Source: Caballeronia temeraria (lineage in GTDB: Bacteria > Pseudomonadota > Gammaproteobacteria > Burkholderiales > Burkholderiaceae). Taken from it: a DNA stretch of 55,088 nt. Under the pieces are notes generated by a model. The model ran no database searches and was not told the origin of the DNA. It worked only from the letters and a program-made list of their open reading frames with translations. Each line of letters begins with the position of its first letter. The stretch's first letter is position 1. A program made the translations under genes and the position numbers. The stretch spans positions 1-55,088 of the forward strand of contig NZ_FCOI02000042.1 of assembly GCF_001544795.2 (NCBI RefSeq), in the 5' to 3' direction. Below, piece after piece: positions 25,355 to 34,035 of the stretch.

Positions 25355-26038
25355 TCAGGCCATGCTCAGCCTCGAGAGCAGCGCTTTGGCCACTGCTTCC
25401 GACGAAGCGGGATTCTGGCCAGTAATCAGGCTTGCCGAGACGACCACGTATGATTGCCAATCCGGCCCCTTCGAATACTTGCCTCCATTCTTCTTCAACA
25501 TGTCCTCGACGAGGAAAGGCACCACTTCCGTAAGACCGACAGCGGCTTCTTCTGAATTGGCAAAGCCGGTTACGGGTTTATCGCGCACGAGCGGAGAGCC
25601 ATCGGGCGCTTTTGCATGACGGAGCACACCGGGAGCGTGGCAAACCGCGGCGACCGGCTTTCCCGTCGCATACATGGTTTCGATCAATGCGATCGATTGC
25701 GGATCTTCCGCCAGATCCCATAGCGGTCCGTGTCCGCCGGGATAGAACAAGGCGTCGTAGTCCGCGGCCGAGACAGATGAGAGCTTCGCCGTATTTGCCA
25801 GGGCCGCTTGCGCTTCGCCATCCTTCTTGAAGCGCCGGGTCGCTTCAGTTTGCGCATCCGGATCGTCGCTCTTGGGGTCGAGAGGTGGCTGACCGCCTTT
25901 TGGCGAAGCGAGTGTCATCTCGACGTCCGCGTCCTTGAACGCGTAGTAAGGCGCGGCAAACTCTTCGAGCCAGAATCCGGTTTTCCGGCCCGTATCGCCG
26001 AGCTGCTCGTGTGAAGTTAGAACCACCAAGATTTTCAT
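25355..26038 (-). CDS. DJ-1/PfpI family type 1 glutamine amidotransferase-like protein
   Basis: A 227-residue protein of the Hsp31/glyoxalase III-like branch of DJ-1/PfpI. The nucleophile is Cys133 in VAAVCHAPGVL, preceded by the FYPGGHGPLWDLAEDP loop; the acidic partner is in TGFWLEEFAAPYYAF (Glu25/26). The late FLVEDMLKKNGGKYSKG and VVVSASLITGQNPASS blocks are normal. Relatives act as glutathione-independent glyoxalases, deglycases or holding chaperones against carbonyl damage. A formaldehyde dehydrogenase lies nearby, in line with an aldehyde stress theme. Which activity is real here is unknown. Confidence 0.85.
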   Translation of the reverse strand: MKILVVLTSHEQLGDTGRKTGFWLEEFAAPYYAFKDADVEMTLASPKGGQPPLDPKSDDPDAQTEATRRFKKDGEAQAALANTAKLSSVSAADYDALFYPGGHGPLWDLAEDPQSIALIETMYATGKPVAAVCHAPGVLRHAKAPDGSPLVRDKPVTGFANSEEAAVGLTEVVPFLVEDMLKKNGGKYSKGPDWQSYVVVSASLITGQNPASSEAVAKALLSRLSMA

Positions 26039-26221
26039 GAGAACCTCGCGAGTCCGTTAATTCATGCGCAACGAGCCGAAGAGCGGTCTCATCAACGCAA
26101 GTCGCTCTGGCGGTATAGGCGGCCATCGAGAGCTGCGAGGGGGCTCCCAGTCTCGCTGCCGTGTCGTTTCCCGCCCCTCGGCCACGTCGATACGCAAGCT
26201 AGCCGCCCATTTCCCGCCCCC

Positions 26222-26875
26222 TCAGTAATCGATGGTGATCCGGTTGTCCACCCACGTCACTCCGGGCGCAAGCCATGCAATCCGCTCGGCCTCTTCGCGC
26301 TCGGCCCATGAGCGGACCTTGCCGCGCAGGACGACCTTATTGCCTTCGGCCTCCACCGTGACGTGCTGTGCGTCGACTTCCGCGTTGCGCTTGAACGCGT
26401 CCTCGATCTTGCGCTTGAGGTCCTCGGGCTGGATCTTCGGCTTGATCTCAATATCGTTCGTCAGGCCGGTTACGCCGCTCACCCGCAGCGCCGTGTCGGC
26501 CGCGCGGCGGCGCTGATAGTCCCATTCGACTTCGCCTTTCAGCGTCACGTGTCCGTCCCTGACGACCGCCTTGATATCTTCCACCGCATAAGGCAGCTCG
26601 GCCTTCAGTTGGGCGATGATCTCGCGCACGATCTCCGGATCGGGTCGCTTGTTAACCAGAGGCAACCGCACTTCGATATCATTTGCAACCCCCTTCACGC
26701 CCCGCACACGCGTCGCGTCCTCCTCGGCCTTGGTCCTTTGCCGGAAGCTGCGTGCGAAGCCGGACAATGTGACCGCGCCGTCCTTGACCGCGACCCCGAT
26801 ATCTGAGGGATCGATGTCCGGATCCCACCTCAGTTCGTACTCAACATCTCGTTTGATGTCGTCGTCGGTTCGCAT
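26222..26875 (-). CDS. Cytoplasmic protein with three BON domains
   Basis: A 217-residue protein made of three BON repeats (about residues 2-70, 80-146 and 148-216). Each contains the V.DG.VTL.G pattern (VAVKDGAVTLSGFARS, VVRDGHVTLKGEVEW, VEAEGNKVVLRGKVRS) followed by a helix and V.GV..V.N.I. No signal peptide is visible. BON domains bind lipids or membranes and occur in osmotic stress proteins such as OsmY; three in a row is a known arrangement. It is divergent from the formaldehyde dehydrogenase gene, with 378 bases between. Confidence 0.85.
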   Translation of the reverse strand: MRTDDDIKRDVEYELRWDPDIDPSDIGVAVKDGAVTLSGFARSFRQRTKAEEDATRVRGVKGVANDIEVRLPLVNKRPDPEIVREIIAQLKAELPYAVEDIKAVVRDGHVTLKGEVEWDYQRRRAADTALRVSGVTGLTNDIEIKPKIQPEDLKRKIEDAFKRNAEVDAQHVTVEAEGNKVVLRGKVRSWAEREEAERIAWLAPGVTWVDNRITIDY

Positions 26876-27253
26876 CGCTGCTCCTCTTCGTCTCGCTGAG
26901 GGACTATCGCGTGCACGCGGAGCTCGCGCACCCGCGCACCGTAAGGCAAAGGTAGCGCGCGCAGCGCCGATTTTCTTCTCTTCGCCTGCGCAGTTTTTGC
27001 GAAATGCTGCCGTACGTTCACGTCAGAAACCCTCGCAGCAGGAGCGCAGAGATCCGACAAATTCTTGCAGGATTGAGAAAGAAAGGTAACCGCCAAGAGC
27101 CTAGTCTTGACGTCATCGTCATTGGGTCAGTGGCCACGTCGACCAGATCGGCGTCATCTCTTAGCCTGCATAGGTGGTCGGGATCGTCACGCCTTACCCA
27201 TTCAGTGATGGGGATGTCGATCGGTCCTTACACATTCGACAAGGAAAAATATC
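26876..27253. other. Divergent intergenic region between BON gene and fdhA
   Basis: About 378 bases that should hold promoters for both flanking genes. I see no gene and no strong palindrome. A GACAAGGAAAAAT stretch just before the fdhA ATG supplies its ribosome site. Confidence 0.4.
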
Positions 27254-28459
27254 ATGGCTGCGAGCGGCAATCGCGTAGTAACGTTCATGGGTCCGATGAA
27301 GATGGAGCTGCAGACTTTCGACTATCCCAAGCTGGTCACGCCGACAGGCAAGAAAGCCAATCACGGCGCCATCCTCAAGATCGTGACGACGAACATCTGC
27401 GGCAGCGACCAGCACATCTACCACGGCCGCTTTGCCGCGCCTAAAGGGATGGTGATGGGACATGAGATGACCGGGGAAGTCATCGAGGTCGGGCCGGACG
27501 TCGAGTTCATCAGGAAGGGCGACCTATGTTCGGTCCCGTTCAACGTCTCTTGCGGGCGCTGCCGCAATTGCAAGGAGCGGCACACTGATGTGTGCATGAA
27601 CGTCAATGACGCCGTCGACTGCGGCGCCTACGGTTTCAATCTCGGCGGCTGGCAGGGCGGCCAGTCCGACTACCTCATGGTGCCTTACGCGGACTGGAAT
27701 CTGTTGCCTTTCCCGGACAAGGACCAGGCGATGGAGAAAATCCGCGATCTCACGCTGTTATCGGACATCCTGCCGACCGGCTTTCATGGTCTCATGGAGG
27801 CCGGGGCGAGGGTCGGATCGACAGTCTATATCGCCGGGGCCGGGCCGGTGGGCCGGTGCGCCGCGGCGGGAGCTCGCCTGATCGGCGCGTCCTGCATCAT
27901 CGTGGCCGATACCAATCCGGCGCGGCTGGACTTGGTGAGGAACAACGGCTGCGAAGTGGTCGATCTCACCAAGGACACGCCGGTGGCCGATCAGATCGAA
28001 GCGATCCTGGGCAAGCGGGAGGTGGATTGCGGCGTGGATTGCGTCGGGCTGGAGGCGCACGGCAGTGGTCCGGAGGCGAACAGCGAGCACTCGGAGGCGG
28101 TAATCAACACGCTTCTCGAAGTGGTGCGGGCCGGTGGGGCGATGGGCGTCCCGGGCATCTATACCGACGCTGACCCGAAGGCGAGCACCGATCTGACGAA
28201 GAAGGGCCAGCTGCCTGTTGACTTCGGCAAGGCCTGGATCAAGTCGCCGAAGCTAACGGCCGGGCAGGCACCCATCATGCACTACAACCGCGATTTGATG
28301 ATGGCGATCCTGTGGGACCGGATGCCCTATCTCGGCGCGATGCTGAACGTTGAGTTCATCACGCTGGAGCAGGCACCGGAGGCGTACAAGACGTTCAGCG
28401 ACGGCTCGCCGAAGAAATTCGTCATCGATCCGCACGGCAGCGTGAAGAAAGCCGCATAG
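27254..28459 (+). CDS. fdhA: Glutathione-independent formaldehyde dehydrogenase
   Basis: A 401-residue zinc medium-chain dehydrogenase that oxidises formaldehyde to formate with NAD without free glutathione, as in Pseudomonas putida FdhA. The catalytic zinc Cys is in TTNICGSDQHIYHGR, with MGHEMTGEV after it. The structural zinc cysteines are in SCGRCRNCKERHTDVC, and the cofactor turn is AGAGPVGRCAAAGARL. The AYGFNLGGWQGGQSDYL and FGKAWIKSPKLTAGQAPIMHYN blocks are specific to this subfamily. The start is the ATG at 27254 after GACAAGGAAAA. A BON-domain gene follows. Confidence 0.9.
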   Translation: MAASGNRVVTFMGPMKMELQTFDYPKLVTPTGKKANHGAILKIVTTNICGSDQHIYHGRFAAPKGMVMGHEMTGEVIEVGPDVEFIRKGDLCSVPFNVSCGRCRNCKERHTDVCMNVNDAVDCGAYGFNLGGWQGGQSDYLMVPYADWNLLPFPDKDQAMEKIRDLTLLSDILPTGFHGLMEAGARVGSTVYIAGAGPVGRCAAAGARLIGASCIIVADTNPARLDLVRNNGCEVVDLTKDTPVADQIEAILGKREVDCGVDCVGLEAHGSGPEANSEHSEAVINTLLEVVRAGGAMGVPGIYTDADPKASTDLTKKGQLPVDFGKAWIKSPKLTAGQAPIMHYNRDLMMAILWDRMPYLGAMLNVEFITLEQAPEAYKTFSDGSPKKFVIDPHGSVKKAA

Positions 28460-28628
28460 AACCCGAAGTTGTTACGGGGCGCTCGACTGCGTTTCCGGTT
28501 CGGGCGTCCCGACTTGTCGCATGAGGTGGCCGAGATAACCGGACGGCTCATCGGGTCACGAGCACGCCGTGATCCCGCCTCGTTTCCACTTACAGCGAAT
28601 CATGCAGCGATCATCTGAAGGAGAAAAG

Positions 28629-28976
28629 ATGAAAACGATGAAAGCCTGCGTTGCCACAGCGATCGCCGTCAGCGCCATTGTCGCGACCGTGCCTGTCGTT
28701 TACGCACAACAGACGACGGCAACTTCACCGACAGCGGCCCCTGGTTCGTCGAACAGAGCAGCAAACAAGGCGTTGGGGAAACGAGTTCAGACGGCCTTGT
28801 ACAAGCAAAAGGGCGTATGGTCCGATGTTCATGCCATCGCTCGTAGCGGCAAGATTTATCTTGTGGGGATGGTTCCTGACGAGGCGCAGATAGATCTCGC
28901 AGCGAAGGTTGCTGAGGGTGTTCCTGGCGTGACATCGGTCCAGAACAACCTGAAAGTGGAGGAAGAAGGACATTAA
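28629..28976 (+). CDS. Periplasmic BON-domain protein
   Basis: A 115-residue secreted protein. A signal peptide (MKTMKACVATAIAVSAIVATVPVVYAQQ) is followed by a Pro/Thr/Ser-rich linker and one BON domain (VHAIARSGKIYLVGMVPDE, then VAEGVPGVTSVQNNL). The frame is open 20 codons upstream, but GAAGGAG stands before the ATG at 28629, which gives the good signal peptide. Single-domain BON proteins of this kind are common in the periplasm of Burkholderia and are linked to envelope stress. It lies 169 bases after fdhA and may have its own promoter. Confidence 0.85.
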   Translation: MKTMKACVATAIAVSAIVATVPVVYAQQTTATSPTAAPGSSNRAANKALGKRVQTALYKQKGVWSDVHAIARSGKIYLVGMVPDEAQIDLAAKVAEGVPGVTSVQNNLKVEEEGH

Positions 28977-29177
28977 TGCTTGTTGTCCAACCGAATCCTT
29001 CGACTGCGTTGGCGCGCCTTGAGAACAGGAATGTCATGCTCTCAGGGCGACGCGTTGCCCGGTAGGCGGTTGCAAGGCTGAGTGATGGACATGCTGTGCT
29101 CTCTTTTGGATGATGCGGCTCGATCAACTTCGACCACGGCGCGACTTGTCTCATCTCGTACAAGAATATCGGCGCGC

Positions 29178-30377
29178 TCAGGTCACTGAGCCGAAACGCA
29201 GCAGGCGCAAGAATTCGGGCCCGAGTTCGTCAAGACGGTTGACACCGAGCAGACCCATATCCGCGTGAATCTCAGCCTTCACGAGACCGATGGCATGCTC
29301 CACGCCCGCCTGACCGCCCACGCACGCTGCGTAGTTCATCGGCCGCCCGATGAAAGCGCACTTCGCGCCGAGAGCAATCGCTTTCAATACATCAGTGCCG
29401 CGTCGAAAGCCGCTGTCGACCATGAGCTCCATGTTAGGGCAGGCTTCCACGATGGCAGGAAGCATGCGCATTGGCGAGACCGAGCCGTCGAGCTGTCGGC
29501 CGCCATGGTTGGATACGATAATGCCGTCCGCTCCGAGGTCTCGCGCGGTCGCGGCATCGTCCGGGTGCATAATGCCTTTGATCACCAGCGGGCCCTTCCA
29601 GCGCGCGCGAATTTCGCGGATCGCATCCCAGTCCAGATGTTCACGTCCGCTGAAATCCCGGTTGGCGCGACGCGAGAGCAACGGCTCGCCTCTTTGCGCC
29701 GAGGCATTCTCGAAATGCGGCATGCCGTGACGAAGCAACGTGCGCAGGAATGTGAAGAGCGACCAGGTCGGATGCGTCAGGCCGTCGCGCAATAGCTGAA
29801 AGTTCGGCCTGAGCGGAGTCCGGAAGCCGTTGCGCAGGTTGTTTTCCCGATTCGGCACGACCGACGAGTCTACCGTGACGACCAGCGTCGATACGTTGGC
29901 GGCGCTGACTCTCGCCACCAGCGCACGCATCTCTTCGAGCGTTCTCGGCATATAGACCTGGAACCAGGTTCCTGGCGCGGCTTCGACGACTTCTTCGAGC
30001 CGGATGAGCGACGCCGCGCTGAGAATCATGGGCACGCCGCACGCGCGCGCCGCCTGCGCCTGCGCGAGGTCGCCCCGGTAGCCCGTCAACGAACTGATGC
30101 CCATTGGCGCAATGCCGATCGGGGACTCGTAGCGTACGTCGAAGAGTTTCGTCGACTGGCTTCGCTGCGCTACGTTGCGCAGTACCCGCGGAACGAAGCC
30201 GAATTCGTTGAACGCCGCGCGGTTGTCCGCGAGGGACGCATTGTCCTCCGTCGCGCCCGCGACGTAACCGAAAAGAGGGCGCGGCAGCTTGCGTTTGGCC
30301 GCTGCCTCGAAATCGGCGAGCGAGAGGAAGCCGCGCAATTTCCGGGAGACACTTTTGGATTGCCTGATTGTGATCAT
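29178..30377 (-). CDS. FMN-dependent alpha-hydroxy-acid oxidase/dehydrogenase
   Basis: A TIM-barrel flavoenzyme of about 399 residues in the lactate/mandelate dehydrogenase/glycolate oxidase family. The active-site block SNHGGRQLDGSVSPM, the late DSGFRRGTDVLKAIALGA and PIGIAPMGISSLTGYRGD are diagnostic. It oxidises a 2-hydroxy acid to the 2-oxo acid; electrons go to the quinone pool or oxygen. The ATG at 30377 is preferred over an in-frame TTG three codons before. It is the last gene of a minus-strand set with an MFS transporter, an RraA-like lyase and a porin, which suggests uptake and breakdown of a hydroxy acid. The actual substrate is not evident. Confidence 0.85.
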   Translation of the reverse strand: MITIRQSKSVSRKLRGFLSLADFEAAAKRKLPRPLFGYVAGATEDNASLADNRAAFNEFGFVPRVLRNVAQRSQSTKLFDVRYESPIGIAPMGISSLTGYRGDLAQAQAARACGVPMILSAASLIRLEEVVEAAPGTWFQVYMPRTLEEMRALVARVSAANVSTLVVTVDSSVVPNRENNLRNGFRTPLRPNFQLLRDGLTHPTWSLFTFLRTLLRHGMPHFENASAQRGEPLLSRRANRDFSGREHLDWDAIREIRARWKGPLVIKGIMHPDDAATARDLGADGIIVSNHGGRQLDGSVSPMRMLPAIVEACPNMELMVDSGFRRGTDVLKAIALGAKCAFIGRPMNYAACVGGQAGVEHAIGLVKAEIHADMGLLGVNRLDELGPEFLRLLRFGSVT

Positions 30378-30495
30378 GCCGCGCAACGCCTTTCCATTTT
30401 GCAGTGGTCCCCGCGCTCGTCGGGCTTCGTCGCGTAGGGGCGACGAGCGCGCAGACCGTTCCTATTGGCCCCAGAGGGCAGGCTTTTTATCGAAA

Positions 30496-31830
30496 TTACC
30501 GAGTTGCCGTGGCCGCATCGGCGCGGTCCCGTCGCGCGAGACCGAGACGGAACCAAACGACGAGCGCGCCGATCCCGAGCAATAGCAGGCTAAAGGCGGG
30601 CACGAGCATTGGTGCGGATGTACTGTGCATCGTCTTGCCGACCCATGGCATGATGTTCTGCGCCAGGAAGCCGCCCACGCTGGAGCCGGCTGCTATGACG
30701 GCGAGCGCCGCGGCGCCGCCCGCGCCCTTCATGAACGATGCAGGCAAGAGCCGCGGCGGCAGTGCCCAGAAGCACGGGATCATCAGATACAGACATGGCG
30801 CGCCGAGCGAAAGCGCCGCGAAACGGACCGCATTCGAAAACGGCCCGACGCTCGCGATGAAGCACAGGATGCCGAGGAACGCGGCAGCGAACGCCGCCAT
30901 CAGCACGGTGCGAGGCGTGCGCAAGCGGCGCGGCAGCCACAGCAGCATCAGTGATGTCAGGAACCACGGAATCATGTTGAGCATGCCGTTAACACTGCTC
31001 GATACCCCAAAGCCCCTGACCAAGGTAGGAAGCCAGTAGGCGATACCGTAAATCGCAATCGAGATCGTGCCATAGCCGACCGAAAACAGCGCCACGGTCA
31101 CGAGCGAGTTGAACGACCAGGCGCCACCGGTCGCCTGGACCGGCGCCGGATCACGGCGCAGGCTGTCCTCGATGACTTCCTTCTCGCGCTCGGAGAGAAA
31201 GCGCGCCGAGCGCGGATTGTCGGGCAGAAAGTACAACGAGACGAACGTCAGCAACACAGCGGGCGTGCCCGTTGTGAGAAACACCCACTGCCAGCCTTCA
31301 AGGCCGAGCGAACCGTGCAGTTCGAGCGAGAAGCCGCCGATGAGCGAGCCGAGCATATTGCCCATGCTGCTGCCAAGTGTCAGCAATCCGATGATGCCGG
31401 TGCGCTGGCGTTCCGGAAACCACATGCCGAGATAAAGAATGATGCCCGGATAAAGTCCCGCCTCGGCCGCGCCCAACAAGAAGCGCAGCACCTGGAACGC
31501 GGTTTCGGACGGCGTCCACGCCAGCAACAGCGTCGCGATGCCCCACGTGAACATGATGCGCGAAATCCAGCGGCGAGCACCATACCGATGCATCGCCAGA
31601 TTGCTCGGCACCTCGCACAACAGATAGCCAACGAAAAACAGCGATGATGCGAAGCCGTACGACGCCTCGCTCATATGCAGGCTTGTGAGCATCTGCAACT
31701 TGGCGAAGCCGATGTTCGCGCGATCGATATAGGCGGTGAGAAAGATCGCGATCAGAAGCGGCACCAGCCGCCACGCAACGCGCGTGAAAAGTTGCGTTTC
31801 CACACTACGGTTTGTCACTATGGTCTCCAT
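30496..31830 (-). CDS. MFS transporter, anion:cation symporter (ACS) type
   Basis: A 444-residue twelve-helix importer. The opening VAWRLVPLLIAIFLTAYIDRANIGFAKLQM is the ACS family signature, followed by FFVGYLLCEVPSNLAMHRYGARRWISRI. Proteins of this type bring organic acid anions such as tartrate, phthalate or glucarate in with protons. The frame is open further upstream, but the ATG at 31830 starts normally before the first helix. It stands between the RraA-like gene (95 bases) and the hydroxy-acid oxidase (118 bases), all on the same strand. Confidence 0.85.
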   Translation of the reverse strand: METIVTNRSVETQLFTRVAWRLVPLLIAIFLTAYIDRANIGFAKLQMLTSLHMSEASYGFASSLFFVGYLLCEVPSNLAMHRYGARRWISRIMFTWGIATLLLAWTPSETAFQVLRFLLGAAEAGLYPGIILYLGMWFPERQRTGIIGLLTLGSSMGNMLGSLIGGFSLELHGSLGLEGWQWVFLTTGTPAVLLTFVSLYFLPDNPRSARFLSEREKEVIEDSLRRDPAPVQATGGAWSFNSLVTVALFSVGYGTISIAIYGIAYWLPTLVRGFGVSSSVNGMLNMIPWFLTSLMLLWLPRRLRTPRTVLMAAFAAAFLGILCFIASVGPFSNAVRFAALSLGAPCLYLMIPCFWALPPRLLPASFMKGAGGAAALAVIAAGSSVGGFLAQNIMPWVGKTMHSTSAPMLVPAFSLLLLGIGALVVWFRLGLARRDRADAATATR

Positions 31831-31925
31831 GCCCGGCGGCTTTCCCCGCGCGCTGTGGCGTTTGACGATGTTGCAGCTGGGCGGCGCACAGAAGGCGTCG
31901 CGCAACCGTTTCCGGATTTGCCGGC

Positions 31926-32660
31926 CTACTTGCTGGTGTTTGCTTTCCAGACCTCGAACTCTGCTCGCGCCGAGTCACCCGGCGGGTAGAGGCCAAGAGT
32001 GGAACGGCCTTCGCGGACTCGCGCATCGACCCAATCCTCGAAAAGCGTCATCGCGGCCGCTTCTTCGGCGATTTCGTTCGCCAGGTGCGCCGGGATCACG
32101 ACGACGCCTTCCGCATCGCCGACAACGATATCGCCGGGATACACGGCGACATCGCCACACGCGATCGGCACGTTCAGATCCACCGCGTGGTGGTGTATCA
32201 AATTCGTCGGCGCGGACGGACGGACCGCATAGCACGGGAAGTCGAGCAAGCGCAGATCCGGCGTGTCGCGAAAACCGCCGTCGGTGACGATTCCGGCGAC
32301 GCCGCGCATCATCATGCGTGTGATGAGGATGCCGCCCGCGGAAGCGGCGCGCGGGTCCTTGCGGGAATCGACGACCATGACGTGACCGGCCGGAATCTCT
32401 TCGATGCCGCGCCGCTGCGGATGACTGCGATCGGTGAAGACGGACATGGTGTCGAGATCCTCGCGCGCCGGGATATAGCGCAGCGTGAACGCCTCGCCGA
32501 CCATGCGCGCCGCCGCTGAGTTAACCGGCAGCACACCCTGGATGCAGACGTTTCGCAGGCCTCGCTTGAAGAGTGCAGTAGTCAGAGTCGCCGTGCTGAC
32601 GCCACGAAGGCGCGCGCGGTTTTCGTCGGTGAGCGAACGGGTGGTATTCACTGGAAGCAT
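31926..32660 (-). CDS. RraA-like protein (probable 2-oxo acid aldolase/decarboxylase)
   Basis: A 244-residue protein of the RraA-like/HMG aldolase superfamily. The block GVAGIVTDGGFRDTPDLR carries the Arg-Asp pair (GGxRD) that binds substrate and metal in this fold, and CGDVAVYPGDIVVGDAEGVV is the second family block. Family enzymes cleave 4-hydroxy-2-oxo acids or decarboxylate oxaloacetate; a minority regulate RNase E. Given its place between a porin and an organic-acid importer, a catabolic lyase is far more likely than an RNase regulator. The start MLPVNTTRS at 32660 is 34 bases from the porin stop. Confidence 0.8.
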   Translation of the reverse strand: MLPVNTTRSLTDENRARLRGVSTATLTTALFKRGLRNVCIQGVLPVNSAAARMVGEAFTLRYIPAREDLDTMSVFTDRSHPQRRGIEEIPAGHVMVVDSRKDPRAASAGGILITRMMMRGVAGIVTDGGFRDTPDLRLLDFPCYAVRPSAPTNLIHHHAVDLNVPIACGDVAVYPGDIVVGDAEGVVVIPAHLANEIAEEAAAMTLFEDWVDARVREGRSTLGLYPPGDSARAEFEVWKANTSK

Positions 32661-32694
32661 CCTGTTGGAAGGTGAAGCCGTGTGTGACGACTCG

Positions 32695-33903
32695 TTAGAA
32701 CTTGTGGCGCACGGCGAAGCGAACGGCGGCCTGCTGATTCGACGACGATGGCGTCAGGCCGTTAAGTGATGCGCGTGCCGCATGGCCGGTCGAGTCGGTA
32801 CCTGAAGCGTGTTGCAGAACGCTGATCAGATAAAAGTCAGTTCGCTTCGAGACTGCGTAGTTCGCAGCGAGCGCGCCCTGGTGATAGCTGGCGTCATGTG
32901 CGCCGCTGTTTTTCGTGTAGCTGTAGGCGGCGCCGACCGACAGCGCCGGCGTCAACTGATACTGGAAGTCGAGTTCGGCACTGTTGAAGGTCGCCGTGCC
33001 GCTGGCTCCGGCAGGGTTCAAGATAGATGCGGTCCCGCTCAGGTTCTTGAACTTGGTATTGGAGTAAATGGCTCCGAGCGTCGCGCGGCCGATCGCATAG
33101 GTCGCACCGGCTCCGATGATCTGCTCGGTTTGCGCCGACGCGTAACCGTTGATGACAGGAGAACTGCCGAAGTTGTTGCTCGCCGCCGTGGCGCCGACCG
33201 CCGTCCCGAAAAACGATGCGTTCGGGTTGCGTGCGTTGAGGTAACCCGCACCGATGTTGAGCGGACCGCTCGAATAGCCCACGCCCATGGACCAGATCTG
33301 ATTCGCGCCGACGCTTCCCGGAACGCCGCCGAAGCTATAGAGCCCTTCCGCCGACCAGCCGTTCAAGGTGACGGTGCGATACTTGATCGCATTGTTCACG
33401 CGGTTCGCGTTGTTCAGATTGTCGACGTCAGCCGGATGCGCGCCGATGCTTCCAGAGAACATGGCGCTCGGCATCAGCGCATGCACGTAGTCCACGACCG
33501 GGTCGTACTGGCGGCCGAGGGTAATCGTTCCGAAGTTCGTCGCGAGTCCAACGTAAGCCTGCCGACCAAACTCGAGCGAACCTTGTCCCATCCTGCCGTT
33601 ATTTACATCGAAGCCGCTCTCGAGCACGAAGACAGCCTTCATCCCGCCGCCGACATCCTCCACGCCGCGCAGCCCCCAGCGACTGCCGCTCAATATGCCA
33701 CTCGATAGATTGAACAGGTTATGACCGTTGCCGGGACTGGTTTGGACGTTGCTCGTGTAATTCACGCCTTCGTCGATGATGCCGTATAGCGTCACGCTGC
33801 TTTGCGCGTGTGCCTCGCTAACGATCGCGAGTGTGCACGCGACGGCGACTCCTGCCAACGGAAGGTGTTTGAGGCAGGTGCGGCCTTGGACTTGCTCTTT
33901 CAC
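32695..33903 (-). CDS. Gram-negative porin (organic-acid operon)
   Basis: A 402-residue OmpC-like porin with a signal peptide (LAGVAVACTLAIVSEAHAQ) and the first strand SSVTLYGIIDEG. It keeps SRWGLRGVEDVGGGMKAVFVLESGF and the loop GRQAYVGLATNFGTITLGRQYD and ends in Phe (AVRHKF). It is the first gene of the minus-strand set porin, RraA-like lyase, MFS importer, hydroxy-acid oxidase, giving both outer and inner membrane steps for one substrate. An operator-like palindrome matching one before the GntR gene lies in its promoter region. Confidence 0.9.
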   Translation of the reverse strand: MKEQVQGRTCLKHLPLAGVAVACTLAIVSEAHAQSSVTLYGIIDEGVNYTSNVQTSPGNGHNLFNLSSGILSGSRWGLRGVEDVGGGMKAVFVLESGFDVNNGRMGQGSLEFGRQAYVGLATNFGTITLGRQYDPVVDYVHALMPSAMFSGSIGAHPADVDNLNNANRVNNAIKYRTVTLNGWSAEGLYSFGGVPGSVGANQIWSMGVGYSSGPLNIGAGYLNARNPNASFFGTAVGATAASNNFGSSPVINGYASAQTEQIIGAGATYAIGRATLGAIYSNTKFKNLSGTASILNPAGASGTATFNSAELDFQYQLTPALSVGAAYSYTKNSGAHDASYHQGALAANYAVSKRTDFYLISVLQHASGTDSTGHAARASLNGLTPSSSNQQAAVRFAVRHKF

Positions 33904-33974
33904 TAAATGTCTCCGGTTTGTGGTTGGTTCGTATCGGGAAGTTGCCCGTATACCGCGATAGTCAGGAAATCAGG

Positions 33975-33985
33975 TTGTCAGACAA
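33975..33985. promoter_or_regulatory. Probable GntR operator before the porin operon
   Basis: The palindrome TTGTC-A-GACAA, preceded by AATCAGG, lies about 72 bases before the porin start. An almost identical copy (AATCAGG then TTGTC-G-GACAA) stands before the GntR gene. An inverted repeat with a single central base fits FadR-type GntR operators. Confidence 0.7.
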
Positions 33986-34035
33986 TGTGCGCAAAAAAAA
34001 TTGCGGCGCTCACATCTTGCGTAGGCGCCCCCGCG

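Noticed and set aside
28460..28506. Inverted CCCGAA/TTCGGG pair after fdhA as a terminator
   Set aside because: Arms are short and far apart, without a T run.
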